This document shows, in pieces, positions 1-9,085 of a stretch of DNA of 64,000 nucleotides. Below the pieces are notes generated by a model. That model searched no databases. It was given only the letters and a program-made list of their open reading frames with translations, and was not told where the DNA came from. The stretch is taken from positions 1 to 64,000 of the forward strand of contig CAWKIA010000033.1 of assembly GCA_963849635.1 (NCBI GenBank), given 5' to 3'. The stretch comes from CAVRUD01 sp963849635 (lineage in GTDB: Bacteria > Chloroflexota > Chloroflexia > Thermomicrobiales > UBA6265). Position numbers and translations under genes: made by a program. Numbering within the stretch: position 1 is the first letter of the stretch; every line of letters begins with the position of its first letter.

Positions 1-1
1 G

Positions 2-625
2 AAGTACGGACGTGTGGGCGCGGTGGCGATCATTGCCTTGATCGCCGGGGTGATGTTCGGTCAGCGGGCGGCGCTGGCGGTGCATGAGCCGATCTGCGTC
101 AACGCGATCAATTCCGGGATGTACAACGTGATCGTCGGCGCCGGCACGATCAACGGGACGGGCGGCAATGACGTGATCATCGGTTCGGCCGGCGACGACG
201 TGATCAATGCCGGCAGCGGCAACGATGTCGTCTGCGGGCGCGGCGGCTCCGATTCGATTAGCGGTGGCTCCGGCAACGACGATCTGATCGGCGACCGTGG
301 TGATGTCAACCCGGGTCCGGACGGCATGTTGAACACTGGCGACGACACGGTCCTCCTCAATCCGGGAATCTACGGCCCGGGCGGGACCGGCGGAAGTCAT
401 GGATCGACGGCGGCTCGGGCAACGATCGCCTCTGGGGAGATGAGGCGGTCGATAGCGCCGATGGTGGCTCTGGCAACGATCAGGTCCTGGGTGGCGCGGG
501 CAACGACACGCTGTCCGGCGGCTCCGGCGACGACCTCTTCGACGGCCAGGGCGACACCGATTCCTGCAACGGCGGCTCCGGTAACGAACGAGAGCAACTG
601 CGAGTCATTCAGCAGTATTCCGTAG
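2..625 (+). pseudogene. RTX-like calcium-binding repeat protein, 5'-partial, frameshifted
   Basis: The frame is open from the window edge and begins in a hydrophobic segment that looks like the end of a signal peptide, so the true start lies outside the window. Glycine/aspartate-rich nonapeptide repeats of the GGxGxD type follow (GGNDVI, GSGNDVV, GGSGNDDL), the hallmark of secreted calcium-binding beta-roll proteins. Near base 398 the repeats move to another frame (GGSGNDRLWGDE, GGAGNDTLSGG). Near base 575 they appear to return to the first frame, ending NCESFSSIP before TAG. Two compensating indels are the simplest explanation. A paralogue with the same architecture lies at 53684-54307. Extracellular structural or calcium-binding role is inferred from the repeats. 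Whether the gene is truly broken or the sequence is wrong cannot be told here. Confidence 0.72.
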
Positions 626-676
626 TGCCGAGTGCCGAGTGCCGCGTTCCAAGTTCCAAGTTCCAAGTTCCAAGTA
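624..676. repeat. Heptanucleotide repeat array
   Basis: Tandem 7-mers gtgccga followed by four gttccaa units lie directly after the RTX-like gene. Related 7-nt arrays recur at several other junctions in the window. Confidence 0.75.
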
Positions 677-681
677 AGACT

Positions 682-720
682 GAACGGGCCGGGGCGATGT
701 TGCCCCGGCCCGTTCTCGTT
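682..720. terminator. Intrinsic terminator between convergent genes
   Basis: A 14-bp perfect stem (gaacgggccggggc at 682-695, gccccggcccgttc at 702-715) with a 6-nt loop and a short T-containing tail. It sits between the convergent RTX-like gene and the sugar ABC ATPase and could serve both strands. Confidence 0.8.
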
Positions 721-1876
721 ACTGAGGGAAGGGTGACGCGCCGTTGAGCAGGGCTTCGCGGAGGGCGCAGGGGCGGAAGGCTCCAGTTCGGGCAGGGCGA
801 GCTCGGTGGCGGCGTCGAAGAGGTGGATGGCGGTGGGGTCGAAGTCGAGCCAGAGGGGCTCGTCCGGGTCGCCGCGGAAGGCGGCGTCGGCGCCGGCGAT
901 GATGATCTGGTCGCCGAGGCGGAGATGGAGGGAGGTGATGTCGCCGGTGGGCTCGACGGTGTAGATCTTGGCGGGAAGGAGGCCGGGGCGTTCCTCCCGG
1001 CGATGCTCACCCGACTGTGACGCACCCGACGACGATGTCGCCGGTGGAGGCCGCGGCGCGACGGGCGTTCGCGTCGGAGAGGATGTAGCGCCAGCCGCCG
1101 TCGCCTTCGACGGCGGTGGATCCGTTCAGGTGGGTGAGCTTCCCGCGGATCAGGTTCATCGGCGGGCTGCCGACGAAGCCGGCCACGAACAGGTTGACGG
1201 GGTGGGCGTAGATCTCGTCCGGCGGGACCGTACTGCTGGACGATGCCGTCGTACATGACGGCCATCTTGTCGGCCATGGTGACGGCTTCCATCTGGTCGT
1301 GAGTGACGTAGAGGACGGTCGCCTGGAGTTCCTGGTGGAAGCGCTTGAGCTCGGCCCGCATCTGGACACGCAGTTTCGCGTCCAGGTTGGAGAGCGGCTC
1401 GTCCATCAGGAAGGCCTTTGGGTTGCGCACCAGGGCGCGGCCGAGGGCAACGCGCTGCGGCCCACCGCCGGAGAGCTCCTTCGGGCGGCGTTCGAGCAGA
1501 TGGCCAAGCTGGAGGAGTTCGGCGGTCTTGTTGACGCGAGTCTTGACTCGTCGCCCTTGTAGGCATCGCGCATCTTGAGCGGGAAGGCGAGGTTCTCGAA
1601 GACGCTTCTTGTTGGGGTAGAGGGTGTAGTTCTGGAAGACCATCGCCAGATCCCGGTCTTTGGGATCGAGGTCGTTGATCTGCTTGTCGCCGATATAGAT
1701 CTCGCCGTCGGTGATCTCGATCAGGCCGGCAACGAGGTTGAGGGTGGTGGTTTTGCCCAGCCGGACGGGCCGACGAGGGCGACGAACTCACCATCCTCTG
1801 CGACCAGGGAGACGTGGTCGACGGCGACGACGTCGCCGTAGGTTTTATAGACGTCTCGGAGGGTGATCTGGGCCAT
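719..1876 (-). pseudogene. Sugar ABC transporter ATP-binding protein (MalK/UgpC/MsmX family), multiple frameshifts
   Basis: The start at 1876 gives MAQITLRDVYKTYGDVVAVD, typical of MalK-like ATPases. The Walker A loop (VALVGPSG) is broken by a missing base near 1760. The next frame supplies MVFQNYTLYPNK (Q-loop), then ELSGG with a further G instead of the usual signature, and MDEPLSNLDAKLR (Walker B and D-loop), then LYVTHDQMEAVTMAD (switch His). Another shift near 1235 leads into YAHPVNLFVAGFVGSPPMN, and a further shift near 1015 into a TOBE-like tail ending before TAA at 719. At least four indels would be needed to restore it. It energises the permease pair encoded just upstream in transcription order. 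In an operon whose other members look functional, sequence error is as likely as decay. Confidence 0.82.
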
Positions 1877-1897
1877 TAGTTCGTTCCGCTCACAGTC

Positions 1898-1968
1898 GTG
1901 AGACGTGAGACGTGAACGTGAGCACGAAGGCGCTCATTCTCGCGCTCAACGTCTCACGTCTCATGTCT
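1898..1968. repeat. Inverted heptad arrays at an operon junction
   Basis: Left arm gtgagacgtgagacgtgaac (from 1898) and right arm caacgtctcacgtctcat (1948-1965) are largely complementary, so RNA across the junction could fold back. They lie between the MalG-like stop and the MalK-like start. Confidence 0.7.
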
Positions 1969-2972
1969 TCACCGCTCCCTCCGTCAGGGCGCGGACGAAG
2001 TATTTCTGGAGGACGAGGAAGAGGACGACGACGGGGACGCTCATGATCAGGGCGGCGGCCATCAGGCCGGGCCAGTTGGTGGAGTACTCGGTGAAGAAGC
2101 GTTGCAGGCCGACGGGGAGGGTGAGCAGGCGGTCCTGGTTGAGGAAGGTGAGGGCGTAGACATATTCGTTCCAGGCCTGGATGAAGGCGTAGATGGCGGT
2201 GGCGATGATGCCGGGAGAGGAGAGGGGCATCACGATCAGGCGGAAGGCCTGGAAGCGGGAGGCGCCTCGATCCGGCGGCCTGCTCCAGTTCGACCGGGAT
2301 GTTGTCGAAGAAGCCCTTCAGGAGCCAGATCGAGAGGGGGAGACCGAAGGTCAGGTAGGTGATGATCAGGGCCCAATGGCTGTTGACAAGGTTCACCTTG
2401 CGCATCAGGACGAAGAGGGGAGTCAGGAAGACCACCACGGGGAACATGTTCCGCACCAGGACGGAGAAGAAGAGCATGTCGCGGCCGGGGAAGGAGAAGC
2501 GGGAGAAGGCGTAGGCGGCGGGGACAGCTACGGCGACGCCGAGGACGGTGGTCGCGGTGCTGACCCAGAGGCTATTGAGCAAGTAGTGCATGAACTTCGA
2601 CCCGATTTCGCCGCTGGGGTCGAGGAGGGTGCGGTACTGGTCGATGTTGGGGTCGCTGGGGATCCAGTGGGGCGGCTGCTGCAAGGCGGCGAACTGGCCC
2701 TTGAACGAGGTCGAGACCATCCAGGCGAGGGGAATCGCCGTGAAGAGGAGCAGGGTGGCCATGAAGACCCACGAGACCACGTCGCCGACACCCATCTTGC
2801 GTCGCCGTCGTTTCTTCGCGACCACTCGGGCGGGGCGCTCCGAGCGAACCGCCGCCTCGGGAGCAACGGGTTGTGTGGTGGGTCGATTGACGACGACTGC
2901 CTCGGAGATGCCGGATCGCTCGGGGTGGCCGGCGTTGCGGGACTGGCTGGCGCTGCTGCTGGCGCTTGTCAT
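1961..2972 (-). pseudogene. Sugar ABC transporter permease, MalG family, one frameshift
   Basis: The product is a six-helix inner-membrane permease of the carbohydrate uptake-1 family. The N-terminal part (2972 to about 2262) carries TMs and a stretch reading PLSIWLLKGFFDNIPVELEQAA, the start of the EAA loop that docks the ATPase. One indel near 2262 moves the rest of the loop and the last helices to another frame (FRLIVMPLSSPGIIATAIYA, then FIQAWNEYVYALTF), ending GAVKT at TGA 1961. The ATG overlaps the stop of the upstream MalF-like gene by ATGA, implying translational coupling. About 60 residues precede the first TM, and are not typical of the family. The frameshift is possibly a sequence error. 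Confidence 0.85.
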
Positions 2973-3952
2973 GTGGCCCTCCGCCGCTTGGACCCGCCGG
3001 TGAGGGTGCGGACATAGAAGAAGCCAAAGGAGAGCATCACGACGAAGAGGATGACCGAGAAGGCAGAGGCATAACCGAAGCGATAGGACTGGAAGGCGAT
3101 GCTGTAGATCTCAGTAATCCAGAGCTGGGAGGCATCCACCGGGCCGCCGCCGGTCATCACGTAGACCAGGGTGAACGAATTGAGATTGACGACGAAGAGC
3201 AGCAGTGTGGTGATCAGGATCACGCCGCGCAGATGAGGGACTGTGACGTGCCAGAAGCGGTGCCAGGCGTTGGCGCCGTCGACGCGGGCGGCGCGCATGA
3301 GCTGCTCCGGGACGGTCTGGAGGCCGGCGAGGAGCATGATCATCACGAACGGGAACTCTTTCCAGACGTTGGCGACGATCACGGCGGGCATCACCCGCTG
3401 GATGTCATCGAGGAGGATGATGGGCCGGTCGATGAGGCCCCAGTCGATGAGGACGCCGCTGAGGAGACCGTAGTCACTGTGGTAGATCCAGCGCCACAGG
3501 TAGGCGGCGGTGACCGCTGAGATGACGTAGGGGATGAGGAGGATGCCGCGGATGACGCCGCGGCCGAGGAACTCGCGCTGGACGATGAGCGCGGCGCCGA
3601 AACCGAGCACGAAGGAGAGGCCGGTCGAGCCAACGGTCCAGTAGATGGTATTGCGGGTGATGTCCCAGAAGTTGCGGTCGGTGAGAATGTCGCGGTAGTT
3701 GTCCAGCCCAGTGTAGGAATTGAGGGCGGGGAAGAGGCCGCGGGTGTTGCGAGCGGTGGTTTTGAAGAAGGAGACGTACACGGTGTAGCCAAGCGGGAAG
3801 GCGATGACGAACGCCATCACCGCCAGGGCCGGCGCCACGTAGAGATAGTCGGCCCAGCGCCGCCGCATCTCAGCCAGGGTGCCACGTTTTCGGACTGGCG
3901 CCCGGGGAGGCGCCGGTGCCCGCCCGGAGGCGGGGAAGTCGGAAACGGCCAT
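2969..3952 (-). CDS. Sugar ABC transporter permease, MalF/UgpA family
   Basis: An intact 327-residue permease starting at MAVSDFPASG. GAGGAG lies about 7 nt upstream of this ATG, which favours it over the longer frame. Six TM segments are visible, the first being the YVAPALAVMAFVIAFPLGYT region. The EAA-type cytoplasmic loop reads EQLMRAARVDGANAWHRFWH, the ATPase contact site in this family. It pairs with the MalG-like permease downstream through an ATGA overlap, and with the binding protein at 4771-6292. The substrate is likely a sugar or glycerol-3-phosphate-like solute and cannot be narrowed further from sequence. Confidence 0.93.
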   Translation of the reverse strand: MAVSDFPASGRAPAPPRAPVRKRGTLAEMRRRWADYLYVAPALAVMAFVIAFPLGYTVYVSFFKTTARNTRGLFPALNSYTGLDNYRDILTDRNFWDITRNTIYWTVGSTGLSFVLGFGAALIVQREFLGRGVIRGILLIPYVISAVTAAYLWRWIYHSDYGLLSGVLIDWGLIDRPIILLDDIQRVMPAVIVANVWKEFPFVMIMLLAGLQTVPEQLMRAARVDGANAWHRFWHVTVPHLRGVILITTLLLFVVNLNSFTLVYVMTGGGPVDASQLWITEIYSIAFQSYRFGYASAFSVILFVVMLSFGFFYVRTLTGGSKRRRAT

Positions 3953-3989
3953 CGTGGTTCTCCTCGAAACGCGGCAGGAGGGGGTGCGG

Positions 3990-4078
3990 ACGGCCCTCAC
4001 CCCGGCCCGGGCCCCCTCCCCCTAAAGGGCAGACCCCCCCTCTCCCGCGCACGGGAGAGGGGGTTGGGGGGTGAGGGC
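3990..4078. repeat. GC-rich palindromic intergenic repeat (ccctctccc type)
   Basis: Contains ccctctcccgcgcacgggag followed by agggggttggggggtgaggg, a dyad of C-rich and G-rich arms. A related copy lies at 50283-50415. It occupies the space between the MalF-like gene and the NTF2-like gene and could act as a terminator. Confidence 0.72.
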
Positions 4079-4097
4079 ATTTCCCCGCCTTCTCGCG

Positions 4098-4715
4098 TTA
4101 CGCCACCGGGGTGGCCTCCGACCCGTCGATTGGTTCGGAGACCGCGTCGTCGATCAGGTAGCGGCCGTCTTGCTCGACCATGATGAAGGTGACGCGGACC
4201 GGGCCGGGCGTCTCCGCCGTTGGGTCGATGATGTCGACGGTTATCGACACTCGGCCATCCATCAGGTTGATGACGTCGCCGATCGCGAGCAGGGCGGCCA
4301 GATCACCCGTGAGCGGGACCGGATCGGCCTCCAACGCCGCCAGTTCATCGGCGGTCGGCAGGTTGGCCATGATGTAAGCGTCGGTATAGAGGGCGTAGAG
4401 GGCCAGGTGATTGCCGGCGTTCGTGCAGGCCAGCGCCTGGCGGACAGTATCGAGCACGGCGGCGCGGACCGACCGGTCGGACGGCGCGCCCTCGGGCATC
4501 CCCGCCGCTGGCGACGCGGTTTCGGCCGCCGCCGGGGTGGCGGCGAACTGCGCGAGAGCGGCAGCCTCACGCGGCGCCACGATGCACTGGTTCGGGGCGG
4601 GGACGATGATTGGCTTCGCGGCCGGCGTTGCCTCCTGTGCGGTCCCAACGAGTGTGCCGCCGAGCATCCCCACGAGCGCAGCGACCAACGCAACGGCTAA
4701 CGACAAAGAACACAT
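4098..4715 (-). CDS. Secreted protein of unknown function, possible NTF2-like fold
   Basis: The start at 4715 (MCSLSLAVALVAALVG) follows AGGAG by 5 nt and opens a clean signal peptide. Cleavage is likely near the VGTAQEAT segment. The mature part begins with a low-complexity Ala/Thr/Pro stretch. The folded region carries DTVRQALACTNAGNHLALYA and the strands VSITVDIIDPTAETPGPVRV and YLIDDAVSEPI, resembling secreted SnoaL/NTF2-like accessory domains; this assignment is tentative. The gene sits inside the sugar ABC operon between the binding protein and the MalF-like permease, so it could be a periphery-exposed accessory of that transporter. That link is inference. Confidence 0.7.
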   Translation of the reverse strand: MCSLSLAVALVAALVGMLGGTLVGTAQEATPAAKPIIVPAPNQCIVAPREAAALAQFAATPAAAETASPAAGMPEGAPSDRSVRAAVLDTVRQALACTNAGNHLALYALYTDAYIMANLPTADELAALEADPVPLTGDLAALLAIGDVINLMDGRVSITVDIIDPTAETPGPVRVTFIMVEQDGRYLIDDAVSEPIDGSEATPVA

Positions 4716-4736
4716 CCGTACTCCTTCCCGTTGAAA

Positions 4737-4764
4737 GGGGGACAAGGCTTAAGCCTTGTCCCCC
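4737..4764. terminator. Perfect 28-bp palindrome, probable intraoperonic terminator or processing stem
   Basis: The arms gggggacaaggctt and aagccttgtccccc are exactly complementary with no spacer. It lies 7 bases after the binding-protein stop. Partial termination here would give more binding protein than permease, a common arrangement in ABC operons. Confidence 0.7.
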
Positions 4765-4770
4765 CTTCTC

Positions 4771-6292
4771 TTACCGATCGTCCAGCAGGGCCTGGATCTT
4801 GGAGGCGGCGTCGTCGGCCGCTTCCTTGACGGACATATTTTCGGTGAGGGCGTTCTGGATCATGTCGGGAACGATGATGTTCATGATCTCGGTCGCCTCG
4901 GGGATCACCGGGAAGGGGATGCCATAGGGCAGCATCGAGGTCGTCACGTCGAGGAACTGGATCTCGTCGAGGCGCTGCTTCATCTGGGTGGTCTCGAAGC
5001 CGCGCAGGTTGCCGGGGTTAGAGCCGGTCCAGGCGTACTTCACCGACCACTCGGGGCCGCAAAGGGTGGCGATGAGGGCGCGGGCGGCATCTCGGTCGAC
5101 GGTGCGGCCGACGGCGTCATCGCTGAGGATGTGGATGTTGGAGCCGCCGAAGACGACGGCGCGGCGCACCGGACCCTCGGGGATGAGGGTGTAGCCCATG
5201 TTGGCGACGACCTTGTCGGCGATCTCCTTGTCGGCGCCGGTGGCCTTGGCCGCCTTGTCCTTCATCACGGCGTATTCGCTCGGGTGGCTGATGACCATCG
5301 CGACCTGCTCGGCGATGAAGAGGTCGCCGTTTTCGGTCTGGGTGTTGGTCAGGGCCGAGGCCGGGGTGGAGGCGTCACGGACATACATATCGTAGAGAAC
5401 CTGAAGGGCGGCGACGCCGCCTTCATTATTGATAAGAACCTTCTCGTAGGTCGGGGCATCCTCGGCCTCATCGAGGGCGCCTGAGCCATAGGCCCAGAGG
5501 AGCGGCATCGCCCGGAAGGGGGTGTTGCCGGCATTCTGCTTGGCGACCAGGCCGTAGCCGGCTTTGCCGGTGACGTCCTTGATCTGCTTGGAGAAGGCGA
5601 CAACCTCGTCCCAGGTCGCGGGCGGTGACCTCGGGGTCGAGCCCGGCGGCGGCGAACTGGGCCTTATTCCAGATAAAGGCCATCGTCTCGTTATTGGTGG
5701 GGACGCCGTAGAGTTTGCCGTTCCAGGTGACGGACTTGAGGGCGCCCGGCCAGAAGTTCTCGGCGGTGAAGCCGAACTCCTCCAGGGTGATCTCCTGGAG
5801 CTGCTCCTTAGCGGCGAACTCGACGCCCCAGAGGATGGGCATCTTGGCGACATCGGGTCCGGCCTGGCCGATGGCGGCGGTGCGGACCTTGTCGAGCATG
5901 TCGTTGTAGTTCAGATTCTGGACGTTGTCGCCGACCTCGAGTTCGATGCCGGGGTAGAGGGTCTTCCAGGTCTCCCAGAACTCGGCGTCGATGGTCTTGT
6001 CGACCTCGGCGGAGGCCTCGTTGGGGCCGACGTACCAGTAGTCGAGCTCGCCTTCGTATTCCGCGGGGACGAGGGCATGGACGTCGGCGGCCGTGTCGAC
6101 GGTGAGCGTGCCGGCCTTGGCGCGGATGGTCTCCGCGTTCCAGGTGGCGGGGTCGACGCCGGTCTGCTCGTTGGCCTCCTGGGCGAAGGCATCGAAGCGG
6201 CGGAGGGCGGCGGCGCCGAGGCCGGCGGCGGCGCCCATCTCCAACAGGCGGCGGCGATTCATGGAAGTGGTCAAAGGATTGCGGTGCGTCAT
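4771..6292 (-). pseudogene. Sugar ABC transporter substrate-binding protein, one frameshift
   Basis: The chosen start (6292, MTHRNPLTTSMNRRRLLEMG) gives a twin-arginine signal (NRRRLLEMGAAAG), so the protein is probably Tat-exported and anchored or released outside the membrane. The fold is that of family 1 extracellular binding proteins: NLNYNDMLDKVRTAAIGQAG, KLYGVPTNNETMAFIWNK, and after an indel near 5620, TWDEVVAFSKQIKDVTGK and FIAEQVAMVISHPSEYAV. The end ALLDDR precedes TAA at 4771. It is the first gene of the operon and delivers ligand to the MalF/MalG-like pair. The single indel may be a sequence error, since both halves are well conserved in motif content. Confidence 0.88.
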
Positions 6293-6488
6293 GGGTTCTC
6301 CTTGCTCTGCTCCGAGCAACGCGTGCGGTTCAACTGCGGTGAAGCCACGCTGGGGATCTGGTTCCATGTTCTCCGAACCACGCTTCTCGACGCTGGCGCC
6401 GGTCCGACTGGCGCGGACGCCCCCTCCTTTCTGGTCCCTGCCCCTCGCGCCAGCAGGCGGCGGGCTGGGTGGAATCTCTGACCTACCG

Positions 6489-6524
6489 AACTATCCAGAT
6501 AGTTGACCGTTCGGTTGCTCGAAC
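6489..6524. promoter_or_regulatory. Candidate operator: two adjacent inverted repeats
   Basis: aactatc-ca-gatagtt (6489-6504) is a perfect 7-bp dyad; gttcg-gttgct-cgaac (6509-6524) is a 5-bp dyad. They lie about 200 bases upstream of the binding-protein start, where a sugar-responsive repressor could bind. No regulator gene is adjacent, so the role is speculative. Confidence 0.35.
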
Positions 6525-6806
6525 GAGATGCCAATCCGCCCGGGTCACGGGTCTTGCCCGAGTGAGATCCCGACCGTGTGGGTCTCAGCGGTGACAGTGC
6601 GACCCATGATATGCCTCGGCGCGGTGAAAGGCTTATAGCCAGCGACGGCGGGGCTTGTCAAGTACGGACATGCATAGGCCGTATTTTGGCGGATGCGCAC
6701 AGAGCGGCGCAGGAACCAATGACGAGGATTCGCGAAATTGGCCGAATTGGAGCATTTTGCCCGTGCTGATGGTCCTGGTACTCGTGGGGCTTGGCGGTCG
6801 GCGACC

Positions 6807-6835
6807 GGCGTTCGGCGTTCGGCGTTCGGCGTTCG
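6807..6835. repeat. gttcggc heptad array
   Basis: Four tandem gttcggc-type 7-mers precede the 146-bp element. A partner array of gaacacc/gccaaat-type 7-mers follows that element at 7044-7080 in roughly complementary orientation. Confidence 0.75.
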
Positions 6836-6869
6836 GGACCAGGATGCCGCGACTGTCCCGGCCTACCCC

Positions 6870-7015
6870 GTCATCCCGAGCTTGCCGAGGGATCTTGATG
6901 GAGACGGCGCGATGATGGTGCTGCCGTCTCCGAGAGTGCGCCGCCGTCTTCTCGACGGTCGGGGCTACATCTGTGCTACGCGCCCTTCGAGATTCCTCGG
7001 CAGGCTCGGAATGAC
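6870..7015. repeat. 146-bp inverted-repeat element, copy 1 (MITE-like)
   Basis: Terminal arms begin gtcatcccgagcttgccgag on the left and, on the opposite strand, gtcattccgagcctgccgag on the right. The interior (gagacggcg, gtgctgccgtct) matches the reverse complement of a second 146-bp copy at 13408-13553. No ORF of its own. Same length, conserved ends and opposite orientation argue for a mobile or propagated element. Confidence 0.82.
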
Positions 7016-7083
7016 AGGGAAATACCGCGGCGAAGCCGCAACACTCGAACACCGAACACCAAATGCCAATTGCCAAATGGCGT

Positions 7084-7123
7084 AGAAAACGGACTGGGCC
7101 GCTCCGTTTCCGGAGCGGCCCAG
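7084..7123 (-). terminator. Intrinsic terminator of the LPNTG surface protein gene
   Basis: Read on the minus strand: ctgggccgctccg, loop gaaa, cggagcggcccag, then tccgttttct. A 13-bp stem with a T-run 25 bases after the stop at 7149. Confidence 0.87.
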
Positions 7124-7148
7124 CTGTGATTGTGAAGAACGGTGGGTA

Positions 7149-8375
7149 CTAGGCGCGGCGGCGACTGGCGACCGCGCCGAAGATGGCAAGGGCCGCGGCG
7201 CCGAGGGTGGCGGCGATGATCGAGGCGAAGGAGCCGTCCGCGCTGCCGCCACCGGTGCCGGTGTTCGGAAGCTGGGTCACGGTCGCCTGGGTCACGGCCG
7301 GCGAGGTGCCTTCGGCCGAGGTCGGGCGGGGGTGGTCGTTGGGGTCGTTCGGGTCGGAGCCGTAGGCGGCCTCGATGATGTCCTCGGCGCCGTCGCCGTC
7401 GCTGTCGACACCGACCTCAGGACCGGCCTGCACGGCGGGGAAATCGGCCGGGTCGAAGGGGTTGGAGCCGAAGGCGACTTCGTCGCTGTCGGGGGCGCCG
7501 TCGCCGTCGGTGTCCGCGGAGTTCGGGTCGGTGCCGTACAGCTCGACCTCTTCCTGGTCGGTCAGACCGTCACCGTCGGAGTCGAAGTCGGAACCGAGCT
7601 CCGGGCCGTAGTCGGGGCCGCTACCCGGGTAGACATTCTCGTTGAGCGGGTCGACGCCCGCCCAGACCTCATCGTAGTCGGAGAATCCTTCGCCATCGGT
7701 ATCGGTCGAGTTCGGGTCCGTGCCGTAGATCTCGACTTCGTCCTTATCGGTGAGGCCGTCACCGTCGCTGTCGAAGTCGGAACCGAGTTCCGGGCCGGCC
7801 TGGACATAGGGGAAGCTGGCCGGATCGAAGGGGTCGGAACCAGCTTCGATTTCGGCGTTATCGCTGGCGCCGTCGCCGTCGCTGTCGGTCTCGGCCGGAG
7901 TCAGGACGAAGTCGAACTGGGCGTTGGGCTGCGCGTCGGAGAGGTTGGCATACAAGCCGAACTCGGAGCCGCCGGTGTCGCCCATCGCCGCGACCCCGTT
8001 CCAGATCTGATACCCGTCGGGGATCTCTAGGCCGGCGAAGTCGATGAAGTAGAGGCCGAGCGGCAGGTCGCCGGATTCGCCCCAGACGGTGGTGGCGCCA
8101 TGGACGGTCGCGTCGGCCGCGGTGAGAACGAGCGTGCTGTCTTCGGAGACGATGTGGACGTCACCGACCGGAACTGGGTCGCAGTTCTCAGGCGTGTCGG
8201 CGGCTGCTTCGGTCGCGCAGACGAGCGCGCTAACCGCGAAGGTTCCGCTATCGTCGGCAGCGGCCGCGTGTGGGGCGAAGGCCACGAGAGCCAGGGCAGC
8301 AACGCCCAGGAGAGATGCGCCGGCCCGGCGCGCCGAGAGGCGGGACGCGATGCCAGTGGAAGGGGAGGGGGACAT
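7149..8375 (-). CDS. LPxTG-anchored surface protein with thrombospondin type 3 (DxDxDG) repeats
   Basis: The start at 8375 (MSPSPSTG) follows AGGAG by 8 nt. A signal peptide (LLGVAALALVAFAPHAAA) leads to a beta-rich N domain, then acidic calcium-binding repeats of the thrombospondin type 3 kind: DSDGDGASDNAE, FDSDGDGLTDKDEVEIYG, DTDGEGFSDYDEV, DTDGDGAPDSDEV. The C-terminus has LPNTG, a hydrophobic helix (IIAATLGAAALAIFGAV) and RRRA, the classic sortase sorting signal. The protein should therefore be covalently wall-linked, or membrane-held if no sortase acts. A strong terminator follows. A truncated paralogue lies at 8707-9085. Function is probably adhesive or structural; ligand unknown. Confidence 0.9.
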   Translation of the reverse strand: MSPSPSTGIASRLSARRAGASLLGVAALALVAFAPHAAAADDSGTFAVSALVCATEAAADTPENCDPVPVGDVHIVSEDSTLVLTAADATVHGATTVWGESGDLPLGLYFIDFAGLEIPDGYQIWNGVAAMGDTGGSEFGLYANLSDAQPNAQFDFVLTPAETDSDGDGASDNAEIEAGSDPFDPASFPYVQAGPELGSDFDSDGDGLTDKDEVEIYGTDPNSTDTDGEGFSDYDEVWAGVDPLNENVYPGSGPDYGPELGSDFDSDGDGLTDQEEVELYGTDPNSADTDGDGAPDSDEVAFGSNPFDPADFPAVQAGPEVGVDSDGDGAEDIIEAAYGSDPNDPNDHPRPTSAEGTSPAVTQATVTQLPNTGTGGGSADGSFASIIAATLGAAALAIFGAVASRRRA

Positions 8376-8623
8376 GGGAGTGACTCCTAGGATGCTGACT
8401 CTGATGTAAAAGGCCATCGCCGCAATCCGGCGCTCTGGGGCCGATCGGTGGACCACTCCTCGGCTACGATTCATAGGTTATTCCCTGAAAGTCTGGGGAT
8501 AATCGGTGAGACCATGCAGTTCGATTACCTAGTTTCTTTAACCATCCGTGGCGATCGACTACATCACACCTCTACGCATGCTTAAGCATCTCGTGGCCCG
8601 GAGCGGCGGTCGATGGCAACGCG

Positions 8624-8663
8624 CGAGGCCCACGCCGAACTTGTCGGCGTGGGCCTCGTTTTA
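8624..8663. terminator. Strong hairpin with T-tract (plus orientation)
   Basis: 15-bp perfect stem cgaggcccacgccga / tcggcgtgggcctcg with loop acttg, then tttta on the plus strand. It lies just beyond the stop of the truncated LPNTG paralogue, and probably served that gene despite its better T-run being on the other strand. Confidence 0.7.
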
Positions 8664-8706
8664 CGGGACTCGCGGTCGTTTCCGTCGGTTGGACGGAGCA
8701 AGGGAC

Positions 8707-9085
8707 CTAGGCGCGGCGACGATTCGCCACAAGTCCGCCAAAGGCCATTGCAGCGGCAGCAAGGACTCCGAGGATGCCGGTCATCGAGGCGGAATCCTCG
8801 GTATCGAGGCCCGCGCCGGTGTTGGGGAGCTGGGTTACCGCCGCCTTGCCACTCGTGGACGGCGCTGGGCTCGGGAAGCGGCTGAAGTGGCCCCTTCCTC
8901 TCCGGCCGGGGATATGCCAGAAACGAGCGGATCGTTGCCGGCCCAGACTTCGTCGTAGTCGGAGGCGCCGTCACCGTCGGTGTCGGACGCGTTCGGGTCG
9001 GTGCCATAGATCTCGATCTCCTCGGCATCGGTCAGGGCGTCGCCGTCGGAGTCGCCGGCAGGGTATCCGGCGTTGCCCGGGGCGG
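8707..9085 (-). pseudogene. Truncated paralogue of the LPNTG/DxDxDG surface protein
   Basis: Reading down from about 9085 the frame gives GDSDGDALTDAEEIEIYG and DTDGDGASDYDEVWAGNDPL, close to the repeats of the intact gene at 7149-8375. An indel near 8890 moves to the frame that carries VTQLPNTGAG, a hydrophobic stretch (GVLAAAMAFGGLV) and NRRRA before TAG at 8707. Everything upstream of the last two repeats, including the signal peptide and promoter, is missing. The break coincides with the 5' truncation of the divergent LuxR-type gene, so one deletion or rearrangement probably removed both 5' ends. Confidence 0.82.

Larger units (their letters stand above)
6293..6869. other. Intergenic region upstream of the sugar ABC operon
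   Basis: No convincing gene seen. It holds two small inverted repeats (6489-6504 and 6509-6524), a gttcggc heptad array (6807-6835), and the left boundary of the 146-bp repeat element. It must contain the promoter of the sugar operon, but no clear -35/-10 pair was recognised. Confidence 0.55.

Noticed and set aside
2880..2960. GHPERSGIS segment in the MalG N-terminus as a translated gtcatcccgag-type repeat
   Set aside because: Resemblance is limited to one short stretch; no matching inverted arm was found.
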